A stretch of DNA of 64,000 nucleotides, taken from contig NZ_PDOG01000001.1 of NCBI RefSeq assembly GCF_003202205.1, positions 466,507 to 530,506 of the forward strand, written 5' to 3'. The notes under the pieces are model-generated. The model was not told where the DNA came from. It saw nothing but the letters and a program-made list of their open reading frames with translations, and did not search any database. This DNA is from Halomonas sp. LBP4. Its GTDB lineage: Bacteria; Pseudomonadota; Gammaproteobacteria; Pseudomonadales; Halomonadaceae. Numbering within the stretch: position 1 is the stretch's first letter; each line of letters starts with the position of its first letter. Positions 20,941 through 29,956 of this stretch are shown here, piece by piece. A program made the position numbers and the translations under genes.

Positions 20941-21046
20941 AGGGGCGCCGGGGGCAGGCTGAAGAGGAGGTCATTTGCCAGGGATGGCAAATGTAGCGCC
21001 CAAGGACGGGTTCACAGCGCCTCCTCGCAAGCCTGCCGCCGGATCA
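20941..21046 (+). repeat. Dispersed nested-palindrome intergenic repeat, copy 2
   Basis: Same orientation as copy 1. The inner hairpin is CATTTGCCAGGGATGGCAAATG, followed by GTAGCGCCCAAGGACGGGTT and CAGCGCCTCCTCGC. With copy 1 it forms direct repeats around betA. Confidence 0.75.
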
Positions 21047-21105
21047 GCCCTGGGAAGCATCCACCCGATTGGCCGGTTGCAGTAAAGTGGGCTAGTCTTC
21101 AAGAA

Positions 21106-21123
21106 TTCAAACAACTGTTCGAA
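21106..21123. promoter_or_regulatory. Fatty-acid-regulator-like operator upstream of fadE
   Basis: TTCAAAC-AACT-GTTCGAA is a near-perfect inverted repeat (6 of 7 pairs) 32 bases before fadE. The CAAAC-N4-GTTCG core resembles PsrA/FadR-type TetR sites for beta-oxidation genes in related bacteria. No regulator gene is adjacent. Confidence 0.5.
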
Positions 21124-21155
21124 TGACGTGTTCAACGACAGCACGGAGACGCCCC

Positions 21156-23603
21156 ATGCTCACCCTGATTCTTCTCGTCCTCGCCGTGGCCGGCCTGCTG
21201 GTGGTCATGCGCCGCGAGGCGGGCGCCCTGCCCGCCGTCGGCGTACTCGCCGCCCTCGGTCTGGTCGGCCTGCTGTTCGGCTCGCCGGTGCTCGGCGTAC
21301 TGCTGCTCATCGGCGCCGGCGGCGTGGCCGTGGCCGGCCTGCCGGTCCTGCGCATGCGCTGGCTCAGCCCCCGGCTCTTCGCCACCTTCAAGAAGGTCGC
21401 GCCGAAGGTCTCGGACACCGAGCGCACCGCGCTGGAGGCCGGCACCGTGGCCTGGGACGGCGAACTCTTCTCCGGCCGGCCGGACTGGCAGCGCCTGCTC
21501 GGCTACCGTGACGAGGGGCTCTCCGACGAGGAGCGCGCCTTCCTCGAGCACCAGTGCAGCGTGGCGGCCGGCATGTGCAACGCCTGGGAGATCGCCCGGG
21601 AGCGCGCCGACCTGCCCCAGGAGCTGTGGGACTACCTCAAGCGGGAGGGCTTCTTCGGCATGATCATCCCGAAGGCCTACGGCGGCCTGGAGTTCTCGGC
21701 CAAGGCCCAGTCACTGGTGCTGCAGAAGCTGTCGATCAGCGAGACGCTGATGGTCACCGTGGGCGTACCCAACTCGCTGGGCCCCGGCGAACTGCTGCTC
21801 AAGTACGGCACCCCGGCCCAGAAGGACCACTACCTGCCTCGCCTCGCCGATGGCCGCGAGATTCCCTGCTTCGGCCTCACCGGCCCCCGTGCCGGCAGTG
21901 ATGCCACCGCCATTCCCGATACCGGCGTGGTGTGCCGGCAGCTGGTCGACGGCCAGGAGGTGCTGGGCCTGCGGCTGAACTTCGAGAAGCGCTGGATCAC
22001 GCTGGCCCCCATCGCCACCGTGGTAGGGCTGGCCTTCCGCATGTTCGACCCGGACCACCTGCTCGGCGACGAGGAGGACCTGGGCATCACCTGCGCGCTG
22101 ATTCCCCGCGATACCGCTGGCATGGAGATCGGCCGCCGCCACCACCCCATCGGCAGCCCCTTCATGAACGGCCCGATCAAGGGCCGCGACGTCTTCGTGC
22201 CGCTGGACACCATCATCGGCGGCCCCGAGATGGCCGGCCAGGGCTGGCGCATGCTGGTCGAGTGCCTCTCGGTGGGCCGCTGCATCACCCTGCCCTCCGG
22301 CGCCGCCGGCACCGCCCGCTACGGCCTGGGCTGGAGCGGCGGCTTCGCCCGCATTCGCCGCCAGTTCAACGTGCCGGTGGCCGAGATGGAGGGCGTGCAG
22401 GAGCCCCTGGCGCGCATGGCCGCGCTCTGCTACATCTCGCGGGCGGCCGTGTACCAGACCGCCAACACCATCGATCACGGGGTCAAGCCGGCGGTGCCCT
22501 CGGCGATCCTCAAGAGCCAGCTCACCGAGTTCCAGCGCCAGGCGCTGGGCGATGCCATGGATATCCACGGCGGCAAGGCGGTGACCCTGGGGCCGCGCAA
22601 CTACCTCGGCATCGGCTACAGCGCCAACCCGGTGGCGATCACCGTGGAGGGCGCCAACATCATGACCCGTAACCTGATGATCTTCGGCCAGGGCGCCATC
22701 CGCTGCCACCCTTACGTGCTCGAGGAGCTGGCCGCCCAGGACGCCGACGACCTCCCGGCCTTCGACCGCGCCGTCTTCGGCCACACCGGGCTGGTGCTGG
22801 GCAACGCCGCTCGCGCCCTCACCCAGGGCCTGGGGCTGGGCAAGCCAGCGGTGCCCTTCGATGCCACCGCCGCCCCCTACGCCCAGGACGCCGCACGGCT
22901 CTCCGCCGGCTTCGGCCTGTGTGCCGACGCCGCCATGGCCAGCCTCGGCGCCAGCATGAAGCAGCGCGAGATGCTCTCGGCGCGCCTCGGCGACGTGCTC
23001 TCCAACCTCTACCTCGCCTCCATGGTGCTCAAGCAGTGGCACGACGGCGCCAAGGTCGAGGGCGAGGCGACGCTGCTCCACTACAGCTGCCGCTTCCTGC
23101 TCCATCGTGCCGAACAGGCCCTGGACGAGCTGTTCGACAACCTGCCCAGCCGCGCCCTGGGTCGCCTGCTGCGCGTCGTGGTCATGCCCGCCGGCCGCCG
23201 CTGGAAGCGCCCCCATGACGACCTGGCCCGCGAGATCGCCCAGGCCGTCTCGCGCGATACCGCGCTTCGCCGCACCCTGCTGGAGGCCACCTGGCAGGGC
23301 AGCAACGGCGCGCGCGACAACCCCCTGGCTCACTACAACGCCCTGCTCGCCGACTACGACCGTGCCGAGGCGCTCTACCGCACGGTCGACAGGGCCCACG
23401 CCGGAGGAGAACTGCCGATGCAGGCCCTGCACCCCGAGCAGCGCGTCGAGGCGGCCCTGGAGGCCGGCATCATCGACGCGGACGTCGCCGCCTTCATGCG
23501 GCGCTACGAAGCCGAGGTGCTGGAACTGCTCAGCGTCGACGACTTCGACTACGACGCCTTCGCCAGCGACAAGGCCTCTATCCTGCGCCATAACGCGGCC
23601 TGA
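21156..23603 (+). CDS. fadE: Acyl-CoA dehydrogenase FadE
   Basis: FAD enzyme catalysing the first step of fatty-acid beta-oxidation at the membrane. At 815 residues it matches the long FadE type rather than 400-residue dehydrogenases. Two N-terminal hydrophobic segments (about 1-20 and 28-60) are followed by the acyl-CoA dehydrogenase core (FGMIIPKAYGGLEFSA, CFGLTGPRAGSDA) and a C-terminal FadE-specific domain. ATG 21156 gives the family start MLTLILLVL. Confidence 0.96.
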   Translation: MLTLILLVLAVAGLLVVMRREAGALPAVGVLAALGLVGLLFGSPVLGVLLLIGAGGVAVAGLPVLRMRWLSPRLFATFKKVAPKVSDTERTALEAGTVAWDGELFSGRPDWQRLLGYRDEGLSDEERAFLEHQCSVAAGMCNAWEIARERADLPQELWDYLKREGFFGMIIPKAYGGLEFSAKAQSLVLQKLSISETLMVTVGVPNSLGPGELLLKYGTPAQKDHYLPRLADGREIPCFGLTGPRAGSDATAIPDTGVVCRQLVDGQEVLGLRLNFEKRWITLAPIATVVGLAFRMFDPDHLLGDEEDLGITCALIPRDTAGMEIGRRHHPIGSPFMNGPIKGRDVFVPLDTIIGGPEMAGQGWRMLVECLSVGRCITLPSGAAGTARYGLGWSGGFARIRRQFNVPVAEMEGVQEPLARMAALCYISRAAVYQTANTIDHGVKPAVPSAILKSQLTEFQRQALGDAMDIHGGKAVTLGPRNYLGIGYSANPVAITVEGANIMTRNLMIFGQGAIRCHPYVLEELAAQDADDLPAFDRAVFGHTGLVLGNAARALTQGLGLGKPAVPFDATAAPYAQDAARLSAGFGLCADAAMASLGASMKQREMLSARLGDVLSNLYLASMVLKQWHDGAKVEGEATLLHYSCRFLLHRAEQALDELFDNLPSRALGRLLRVVVMPAGRRWKRPHDDLAREIAQAVSRDTALRRTLLEATWQGSNGARDNPLAHYNALLADYDRAEALYRTVDRAHAGGELPMQALHPEQRVEAALEAGIIDADVAAFMRRYEAEVLELLSVDDFDYDAFASDKASILRHNAA

Positions 23604-23645
23604 CTCGCGCCGCCCGAGCGGCGGCCCCCCGCCCCCTGAACGACG

Positions 23646-23672
23646 ACGCCCCGACATCCGTCGGGGCGTTTT
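23646..23672 (+). terminator. Terminator after fadE
   Basis: ACGCCCCGAC / GTCGGGGCGT stem with ATCC loop and a TTTT tail. Confidence 0.9.
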
Positions 23673-23826
23673 GATGACAGAAATAGGAAAGCACTGATTC
23701 GCGTCACGAGCGAAGCTAGGCTGGCCGCCGCCGGAACGGAGCAACCGGAGTTGACTGGCTGCTCAATGAGGATTGTGAGTACCGCCGGCGGCCAGGATAT
23801 CAAGCGCAGTAGCGAATCACGCTTTC

Positions 23827-25713
23827 CTACAGCGGCCAGACCAACAGGATCATCGGCACCGCCACTGCCATCACCACCAACTCCAGCGGCAACCCCATCC
23901 GCCAGTAGTCGCCGAAGCGGTAGCCGCCGGGCCCCATCACCAGGGTGTTGGACTGGTGGCCGATGGGCGTGAGAAAGGCGCAGGAGGCGCTGACCGCCAC
24001 CGTCATCAGGAAAGGGTCGATCGAGACATCGAAACCGTTGGCCAGACTCGCCGCGATGGGCGCCATCAGCACTGCCGCCGCGGCGTTGTTGATCACGTCC
24101 GAGAGCATCATGGTGATCACGAACAGTCCCACCAGGGTGACCACCACTGGCCAGTCGCTGCCGAGCGCCAGCAGGCTCTCGGCGATCAGCGCCGCCCCAC
24201 CACTGCTCTCCAGCGCCTGGCCCACCGGGATCATGGCACCCAGCAGTACGAGCACCGGCCCGTCGATGGCCTGGTAACCGTCGCGCAGCGGCAGCACCCC
24301 CACCAGCAGCGAGATCAGCGCTGCCACGGAGAGCGCCACCGCGGCCGGCAACAGGTCGAGCATAATGGCCAGGATCGCCGCACCGAAGATGGCCAGGGAG
24401 ACCAGCAGCAGCCGCGGCTGCCCAAGCGCCAGGTTGCGGCTGGCCAGGGGCAGGCAGCCCAGCGTCGCCAGGCTCTCGGTGAGCTCGCTCTCACCGCCCT
24501 GCAGCAGCAGCACGTCGCCGGGACGAAAGCGGATCTCCCGCAGCCGCTGCTTGAGACGCCCGCCGTCGCGGGCCACCGCCACCAGGTGCAGACCGAACTG
24601 GTTCTGCAGCCGCAGTTGGGTGACAGTGCGATTGACCATCATCGAATCGTTGCGCACCACCGCCTCGACCAGTTCGAGCCCTTCGGTATCGACCTCCTTC
24701 TTCTTTTTCTTCTTTTCCTTCTTCTCTTTTTTCTCCTTGCGGTGCTTCCTTCCCGGATTCTCTTGCACCGGCTCCGCATCGCTCTCCCGGGAAGCTGTCT
24801 CGTCGGCCGACACCTCATCCTCTTCGAGCTCGGCGCCGAGCGAAAGCCCGGCCTTGTCCTCGAGCAACTTCATCTCCTCGGGACCCGCCTCCACCAGCAG
24901 GATGTCGCCCTCCTGCAGGCTACCGTAGAAGGCATGGCCGGCCCGACGCTTCTCGCCCCGTACCACGGCCAGCACCGGGATGGTCTCCTCCAGGGCGTCG
25001 TGCAGGTCACGCAGCGTCCAGCCGATGGCCTTCGCCTCCTCGCCCACCTTGAGCTCGACGAGGTAGTTGGCAGTATCGAACATCTCCTCGGTGGAGGCCT
25101 TGCCGGCCCGCTGAGGCACCAGCCGCCACCCCAGCAGCAGAATGAAGACCAGGCCGGCCAGGGCGACCGACACCCCGACGGGAGAGAAGGAGAACATGCC
25201 GAAGGCGTCACCGGTGACGGCACGACGATAGCTGGCGATGATGATGTTGGGCGGGGTACCGATCAGGGTGGTCAGGCCGCCCAGCAGCGAGCCGAAGGCC
25301 AGCGGCATCAACAGCAGCGACGGCGAGGTGTCGTGCTCGCGGGCCAGGCGCATGGCCACCGGCAGCAGCAGCGCCAGGGCCCCGACATTGTTCATGAAAC
25401 CGGAGAGCACCACCACGGTGCCGGTCAGGGCGGCAAGCTGCAGGAAGAGCCGCTCGCCCACCTTGAGCACCTGCTCGGCGATGACGTCCACCACCCCGGA
25501 GCGCTCGAAGCCGCGGCTGATCACCAGCACCGCCGCCACGGTGATCACCGCCGGGTGGCCGAAGCCGAGAAAGGCCTCCTGCGACGGCACCAGCCCCAGC
25601 ATCACCGAACCCAGCAGGGCCGCCAATGCCACCAGGTCATAGCGGAAGCGTCCCCAGACGAAGGCCGCCAGCGTCAACCCGAGCACGATGAAGACCAGGG
25701 TGCTGTCGGCCAT
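23827..25713 (-). CDS. SLC13-family permease with RCK_C domains and a lysine-rich linker
   Basis: 628-residue inner-membrane transporter of the DASS/SLC13-like superfamily (dicarboxylate, sulfate or related anions). Two hydrophobic halves flank a soluble middle containing two TrkA-C-like segments (GEEAKAIGWTLRDL..., ...QLRLQNQFGLHLVAVARDG). Motifs such as NNVGALALLLPVA and the mirrored NNAAAAVLMAPIA mark the two substrate hairpins. Between the RCK_C segments is an unusual highly charged linker of Lys/Glu (about residues 320-345). The substrate cannot be assigned. Confidence 0.85.
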   Translation of the reverse strand: MADSTLVFIVLGLTLAAFVWGRFRYDLVALAALLGSVMLGLVPSQEAFLGFGHPAVITVAAVLVISRGFERSGVVDVIAEQVLKVGERLFLQLAALTGTVVVLSGFMNNVGALALLLPVAMRLAREHDTSPSLLLMPLAFGSLLGGLTTLIGTPPNIIIASYRRAVTGDAFGMFSFSPVGVSVALAGLVFILLLGWRLVPQRAGKASTEEMFDTANYLVELKVGEEAKAIGWTLRDLHDALEETIPVLAVVRGEKRRAGHAFYGSLQEGDILLVEAGPEEMKLLEDKAGLSLGAELEEDEVSADETASRESDAEPVQENPGRKHRKEKKEKKEKKKKKKEVDTEGLELVEAVVRNDSMMVNRTVTQLRLQNQFGLHLVAVARDGGRLKQRLREIRFRPGDVLLLQGGESELTESLATLGCLPLASRNLALGQPRLLLVSLAIFGAAILAIMLDLLPAAVALSVAALISLLVGVLPLRDGYQAIDGPVLVLLGAMIPVGQALESSGGAALIAESLLALGSDWPVVVTLVGLFVITMMLSDVINNAAAAVLMAPIAASLANGFDVSIDPFLMTVAVSASCAFLTPIGHQSNTLVMGPGGYRFGDYWRMGLPLELVVMAVAVPMILLVWPL

Positions 25714-25810
25714 ACCCGCTCACCTCCGTGTGGTTGCGCACTGCATCAAGCACAACAGCAGTACGCCTGAAAATCCAGCGCTTTCGATGATGCTTGCCGG
25801 GGCTGGCCAT

Positions 25811-25836
25811 GAAAAACCCGGCCGAAGCCGGGTTTG
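25811..25836 (-). terminator. Terminator of the crotonase-synthetase operon
   Basis: AAACCCGGC / GCCGGGTTT stem with a four-base loop. On the minus strand it is followed by TTTTTC, 18 bases after the stop at 25854. Confidence 0.88.
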
Positions 25837-25853
25837 TCGCTGCCCGCTGATGC

Positions 25854-26660
25854 CTACTTCCTCGCCATCTGCGTCAGCATGGCGTTGACGGCCTCGAGAT
25901 GTTCGGGCTCGTTGTGGCACAGGCCCTGGAAGACCGCGCAGAGGTCGAGGAAGTCCTTGAGCTCGGTGCGCTGCGCCATCTTCATCAGTCGCTTGGTCAG
26001 GCGGGTGGCCTTCGGCGGCTGGGCGGCGATGCGGGACGCCAGTTCCCCCACGCGTGCCATCAGCGCCTCGGGCACCACTACCTCGAGCACGATGCCGAGG
26101 TCGCGGGCCTCCTCGGCATCGATCACCCGGCCGGTCAGGGTGAGCTCGAAGGCCCGCTGGTAGCCGATCAGGCGCTGCATGAACCAGGCGCCGCCGTCGC
26201 CGGGGATGATGCCCAGGTTGAGGAAGGTCTCGCCGAACTTGGCCTTGCTCGATGCCAGCCGCAGATCGGCCATATTGGCCAGGTCGAAGCCGGCGCCGAT
26301 GGCCGGGCCGTTGACCGCGGCGATGATCGGCACCTCCACGTCCTGCAGGGCCAGCGGGATGCGCTGGATGCCCCGGCGGTAGCGGGTGGCCACCTCGGCC
26401 ACACCGCCTTCGAAGTCGCCGCCGCGATTGGCCATGTCCTTGACGTTGCCACCGGCGGAGAAGGCGCTGCCGGCACCGGTGATTACCAGCACCGAGACGT
26501 CGTCGCAGCGATTCACCCACTGGGCGGTGGCGACGATGTCGTCGGCCAGGGCGCTGCCGGTCAGGGCATTGCGCACGTCGTGGCGGTCCAGGGTCAGGGT
26601 CGCGACGCGCCCCTCCAGGGCCAGGCGGGCGTCGGTGAGTTGCGGCAGTGTCGGGCTCAT
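25854..26660 (-). CDS. Crotonase-fold enoyl-CoA hydratase/isomerase
   Basis: 268-residue crotonase. The oxyanion-hole segments are seen (SAFSAGGNVKDMA and AAVNGPAIGAGFDLANMADL), as is the IIPGDGG stretch. The two acid positions of classical enoyl-CoA hydratase appear as Asp (GAGFDL) and a non-acidic residue in FGETFLNLG, so activity may differ from simple hydration. Its start overlaps the acyl-CoA synthetase stop by 4 bases (ATGA), implying coupling. Confidence 0.88.
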   Translation of the reverse strand: MSPTLPQLTDARLALEGRVATLTLDRHDVRNALTGSALADDIVATAQWVNRCDDVSVLVITGAGSAFSAGGNVKDMANRGGDFEGGVAEVATRYRRGIQRIPLALQDVEVPIIAAVNGPAIGAGFDLANMADLRLASSKAKFGETFLNLGIIPGDGGAWFMQRLIGYQRAFELTLTGRVIDAEEARDLGIVLEVVVPEALMARVGELASRIAAQPPKATRLTKRLMKMAQRTELKDFLDLCAVFQGLCHNEPEHLEAVNAMLTQMARK

Positions 26661-28855
26661 GCGCGGGCCTCCGCGTCGATGGATTGACGATCGACGATAA
26701 CCCTGGCATCCACCACCGCATAGCCGTCCGCGTAGGCGATGACCGGGTTGAGGTCGAGCTCGGAGAGCGCCGGGTAGGCGTCGACGATGCTCGACACCTT
26801 GAGCAGCAGGTCGACCAGCGCCTCCTTGTCCACCGCCGGCTCGCCGCGGGCCCCCTCGAACACCTTCTTCGCCTTGATCTGCTCCACCATGGCGCAGGCA
26901 TCATGGCGCGACAGCGGAATGGCGCGGAAGGCCACGTCCTCGAGGATCTCGACGAAGATGCCGCCCAGGCCGAACATCAGCACCGGGCCGAAGATCGGGT
27001 CGCGGATCACCCCGGCGATCACCTCCACGCCCTTCCTCGCCATCGGCGTCACCAGCACGCCCTCGATCTCGGCGGCCGGGGCATGGGCCCGGCAGGAGAT
27101 CAGGATCTCGTCGTGGGCCCGGCGCAGGGCCTGCTCGCCGATGAGGTTCAGCTTGACGCCGCCGGCATCGGACTTGTGCAGGATATCCTTCGAGACCACC
27201 TTCATCGCCAGCGGGGTATCGCCGACCTCCTCACGGAACCGGGCCGCGATGGCCGCCAGTTCCGCCTCGCTTCTGGCGATGCGCTCGGCCGGCACCTCGA
27301 CACCGTGATCCCGCAGCAGCTGCTTGGCCTCGTACTCGAAGAGGTCCCGCCCCTCGCCGCGGGCCCGCTCGAACATCGCGACCAGTGCCGGCCGGGGCGC
27401 CACGGCCGCCTCGCGGCTCTGGCTGTGCAACTGCGCCAGGTACTGGCCCCGCTCGCCCAGCGCGGCGAGGACCCGTACCGACTGCTCGATGGAGGCGTAG
27501 ACCGGCAGGCCCGCCTCGTGCAGGCGACGCAGCGCCGGCGGCTTGATCGGCGTGTAGAGGCTGTAGATCACCAGCGGCTTGGTGGTGGCCTTGGACAGGT
27601 CGACCATCGCCTCGGCGCCGCGCATCTCGTCGCCCAGCAGCGATTCGGCGAAGCGGATGCTGTAGCCGCCGAACATGCCGACCAGGAAGACGCTGTCGAC
27701 GTTGTCATCGGCGGCGACGATCTCCATGCAGGTGGCCAGCAGCGAGGGATGGGCATCGGTGGAGCCGGCCACGTCCACCGGGTTGAGGGTGGAGGCCTGG
27801 GGGAAGAGCACCTCGCGCAGACTCTGGCGTGTGGTGTCGCTGAGCTCGGCCAGCTCCAGCCCCGCCTCGGCCAGGCGATCGGAGGCGATGGTCGCCTGGC
27901 CGCCGCCGTCGGAGATCACCGCCACCCGCTTGCCGCGGGCCTTCTGCAACAGCCCCAGGCCCTCGGCCACCGGCAGGATCTCGTCGGAGTACTGCACCAC
28001 GCTGACCCCGGACTGGCGCAGCAGGTCCACGGTCATGGTGTAGCTGCCGGCCAGGGCGCCGGTGTGGGAACTGGCCGCCTTCTGGCCCTGCTCGGTAGAA
28101 CCGGACTTGTAGACCACCACCGGTTTCATGGCGGTGACCTCGCGGGCCACGTCGAGGAACTTGCGCCCGTCGCGGAAGCCCTCGACGTAGAGGGTGGCGA
28201 CACGGGTGTGCACATCCTCGCCGAGATAGCGCAGGTAGTCGTTGAAGCCGATGTCGCTCTGGTTGCCGGGCCCCACATAGGTGCTGAAGCCCACGTGGCC
28301 GTTGTGCTGGGCCTCCAGCGCCAGCGACAGCAGCATGTTGCCGGACTGGGAGATGATGCCGACGTCGCCGGGCCTGACGTTGTCCAGCGCCAGCAGGTTG
28401 ACGCGGTGATGCAGGTTGAAGATGCCCGAGGTGTTGGGCCCGATGATGCGCACCCCGTGCGCCTCGGCCTTGGCCATCATCTCGCGCTCGAGCTCGGCCC
28501 CATCAAAGCCGATCTCGGCGAAGCCGCTGGCGAGTATCACCGCCCCCTTGATGCCGCGACGGCCGCATTCGGCGATCAGCCCGGGCACCGTGGCGGCCGG
28601 GGTGCAGATCAGCGCCAGCTCCGGGCTGCCGGGGATCGCCGTGACCGAGGGCCACGCCTTGACCCCCAGGATCATGTCGGCCCTGGGGTTCACCGGATAG
28701 ATGTCGCCGCGATAGCCATCCTTGACCAGGCCGGCCATGGCCTTGTAGCCGCGCTTGGTGGGGTCTGCCGAGGCCCCGACCACGGCGATGCCGGTGGGGG
28801 CCAGGATGTCGTGCAGGGGGCTGCGGCTGTCGAGATGTCCTTCGATGGGATTCAT
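26657..28855 (-). CDS. ADP-forming acyl-CoA synthetase (acetate-CoA ligase family)
   Basis: 732-residue NDP-forming acyl-CoA synthetase converting a carboxylic acid to its CoA thioester, or the reverse. Order: CoA-binding domain (AVVGASADPTKRG), succinyl-CoA-ligase-like flavodoxin domain with the phospho-His candidate in SSHTGALAGSY, then an ATP-grasp domain (KVVSKDILHKSDAGGV, MFGLGGIFVEILEDVAFR). ATG 28855 gives MNPIEGHLDSRSP; the open frame upstream is alanine/arginine-rich shadow. Placed between two crotonases, it probably activates the substrate of a short degradation pathway. Confidence 0.9.
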   Translation of the reverse strand: MNPIEGHLDSRSPLHDILAPTGIAVVGASADPTKRGYKAMAGLVKDGYRGDIYPVNPRADMILGVKAWPSVTAIPGSPELALICTPAATVPGLIAECGRRGIKGAVILASGFAEIGFDGAELEREMMAKAEAHGVRIIGPNTSGIFNLHHRVNLLALDNVRPGDVGIISQSGNMLLSLALEAQHNGHVGFSTYVGPGNQSDIGFNDYLRYLGEDVHTRVATLYVEGFRDGRKFLDVAREVTAMKPVVVYKSGSTEQGQKAASSHTGALAGSYTMTVDLLRQSGVSVVQYSDEILPVAEGLGLLQKARGKRVAVISDGGGQATIASDRLAEAGLELAELSDTTRQSLREVLFPQASTLNPVDVAGSTDAHPSLLATCMEIVAADDNVDSVFLVGMFGGYSIRFAESLLGDEMRGAEAMVDLSKATTKPLVIYSLYTPIKPPALRRLHEAGLPVYASIEQSVRVLAALGERGQYLAQLHSQSREAAVAPRPALVAMFERARGEGRDLFEYEAKQLLRDHGVEVPAERIARSEAELAAIAARFREEVGDTPLAMKVVSKDILHKSDAGGVKLNLIGEQALRRAHDEILISCRAHAPAAEIEGVLVTPMARKGVEVIAGVIRDPIFGPVLMFGLGGIFVEILEDVAFRAIPLSRHDACAMVEQIKAKKVFEGARGEPAVDKEALVDLLLKVSSIVDAYPALSELDLNPVIAYADGYAVVDARVIVDRQSIDAEARA

Positions 28856-28910
28856 GTGGTGCTGACCTTGGCCCGAGGGCCCTTGAACGGTGATCGACGG
28901 GTGAAGATGG

Positions 28911-29717
28911 TTACTTGCCCTGGAACCGGGGCGAACGCTTCTCGGCGAAGGCGTCGACGCCCTCCTGCCAGTCCTCGGTGGTGGAGCAGGTGAAGACCGC
29001 GTCCAGCTCCTGCTGGAGCTGGCTCTCCAGGCCGGTATCGCTGCCCTGGTTGACCAGCCGCTTGAGCATGGCGATGGAGACCGGCGCCTGCCCGGCCAGC
29101 TGGCCGGCCAGGCGGCGGGCCTCGTCGAGCAGGGCGTCACCGGTCCAGCTGGCCGTCGCCAGGCCGATGCGGGCGGCCTCCTCGCCGTCGATGCGCCTGC
29201 CGGTGAACAGCAGCTGGCGCGCCATGTTGAGGCCGACCAGCTGGGGCAGGATCTTGGAGACGCCGCCGCCCACGCAGGTGCCGATGCTGGTCTCGGGGAA
29301 GCCGATCTGGGCCTCGTCGGCCATCAGGATGAAGTCGCAGGCAACCGCCATCTCGGCCCCGGCGCCCAGGGCATAGCCGTTGACCGCGGCGATCACCGGT
29401 TTCTTCAGCCGAAGGATCGCCTCGCAGACATCGTTGCCGAGCCGCAGGTACTGGCGCCGCTGGAACGGCGAGCGCTTGGCGCTGCCGTGCTCCTTCATGT
29501 CGGCGCCGACGCAGAAGGCCCGGCCCTCGCCGGTGAGGATCACGGCATGGACATCGACGTCGGCGGAGGCCACGGCCAGGGCATCGAGCAGCTCGGTGTA
29601 GAGTGTCTCGACCACCGCATTGAGGCGGTGCGGGCGGTTGAAGCGGATCTCCAGCACCTGGTCGTGGCGGCGGGTGATCAGGGTCGCGTAGTCGGGCTTG
29701 GGGGTGGCGTGGGGCAT
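28911..29717 (-). CDS. Enoyl-CoA hydratase
   Basis: 268-residue crotonase with both classical catalytic glutamates apparently present (NGYALGAGAEMA and GFPETSIGTCVGGG), so a genuine hydratase is likely. ATG at 29717 (MPHATPKPDYATL) is preferred to longer in-frame starts that have no family similarity. First gene of the synthetase operon, divergent from the RpiR regulator. Confidence 0.9.
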   Translation of the reverse strand: MPHATPKPDYATLITRRHDQVLEIRFNRPHRLNAVVETLYTELLDALAVASADVDVHAVILTGEGRAFCVGADMKEHGSAKRSPFQRRQYLRLGNDVCEAILRLKKPVIAAVNGYALGAGAEMAVACDFILMADEAQIGFPETSIGTCVGGGVSKILPQLVGLNMARQLLFTGRRIDGEEAARIGLATASWTGDALLDEARRLAGQLAGQAPVSIAMLKRLVNQGSDTGLESQLQQELDAVFTCSTTEDWQEGVDAFAEKRSPRFQGK

Positions 29718-29754
29718 GCGGGTCTCGGCGGTAACGGACGAAGGGACGGCAACC

Positions 29755-29878
29755 GGAACAAACGTGTCATTTTTTCCTCGAGAAAGGCACGCCTGTTGTG
29801 GCCGCATGCTAGACGAAGGTCATGTGTCGGGTCAACACACACGTGCCATTATCTATTGGCATGGGATACGTTTGTTTC
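29755..29878. promoter_or_regulatory. Divergent promoter region with paired inverted half-sites
   Basis: GGAACAAACGT (29755-29765) and ACGTTTGTTTC (29868-29878) are inverted copies with one mismatch, 102 bases apart, between the hydratase operon and the RpiR gene. They could be two operators bound by the RpiR protein with looping. Confidence 0.4.
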
Positions 29879-29956
29879 ACCCATCCATCGTCCCCATGGG
29901 TTACAATGCGTCCTGCGCTTGCGCGGTCATGACAGGAATCAGGTGAGGAGAACAGT

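Noticed and set aside
26657..29140. Long form of the acyl-CoA synthetase starting at 29140
   Set aside because: The extra N-terminal residues overlap the hydratase gene in another frame and show no CoA-binding domain similarity; MNPIEGH at 28855 is the family-like start.
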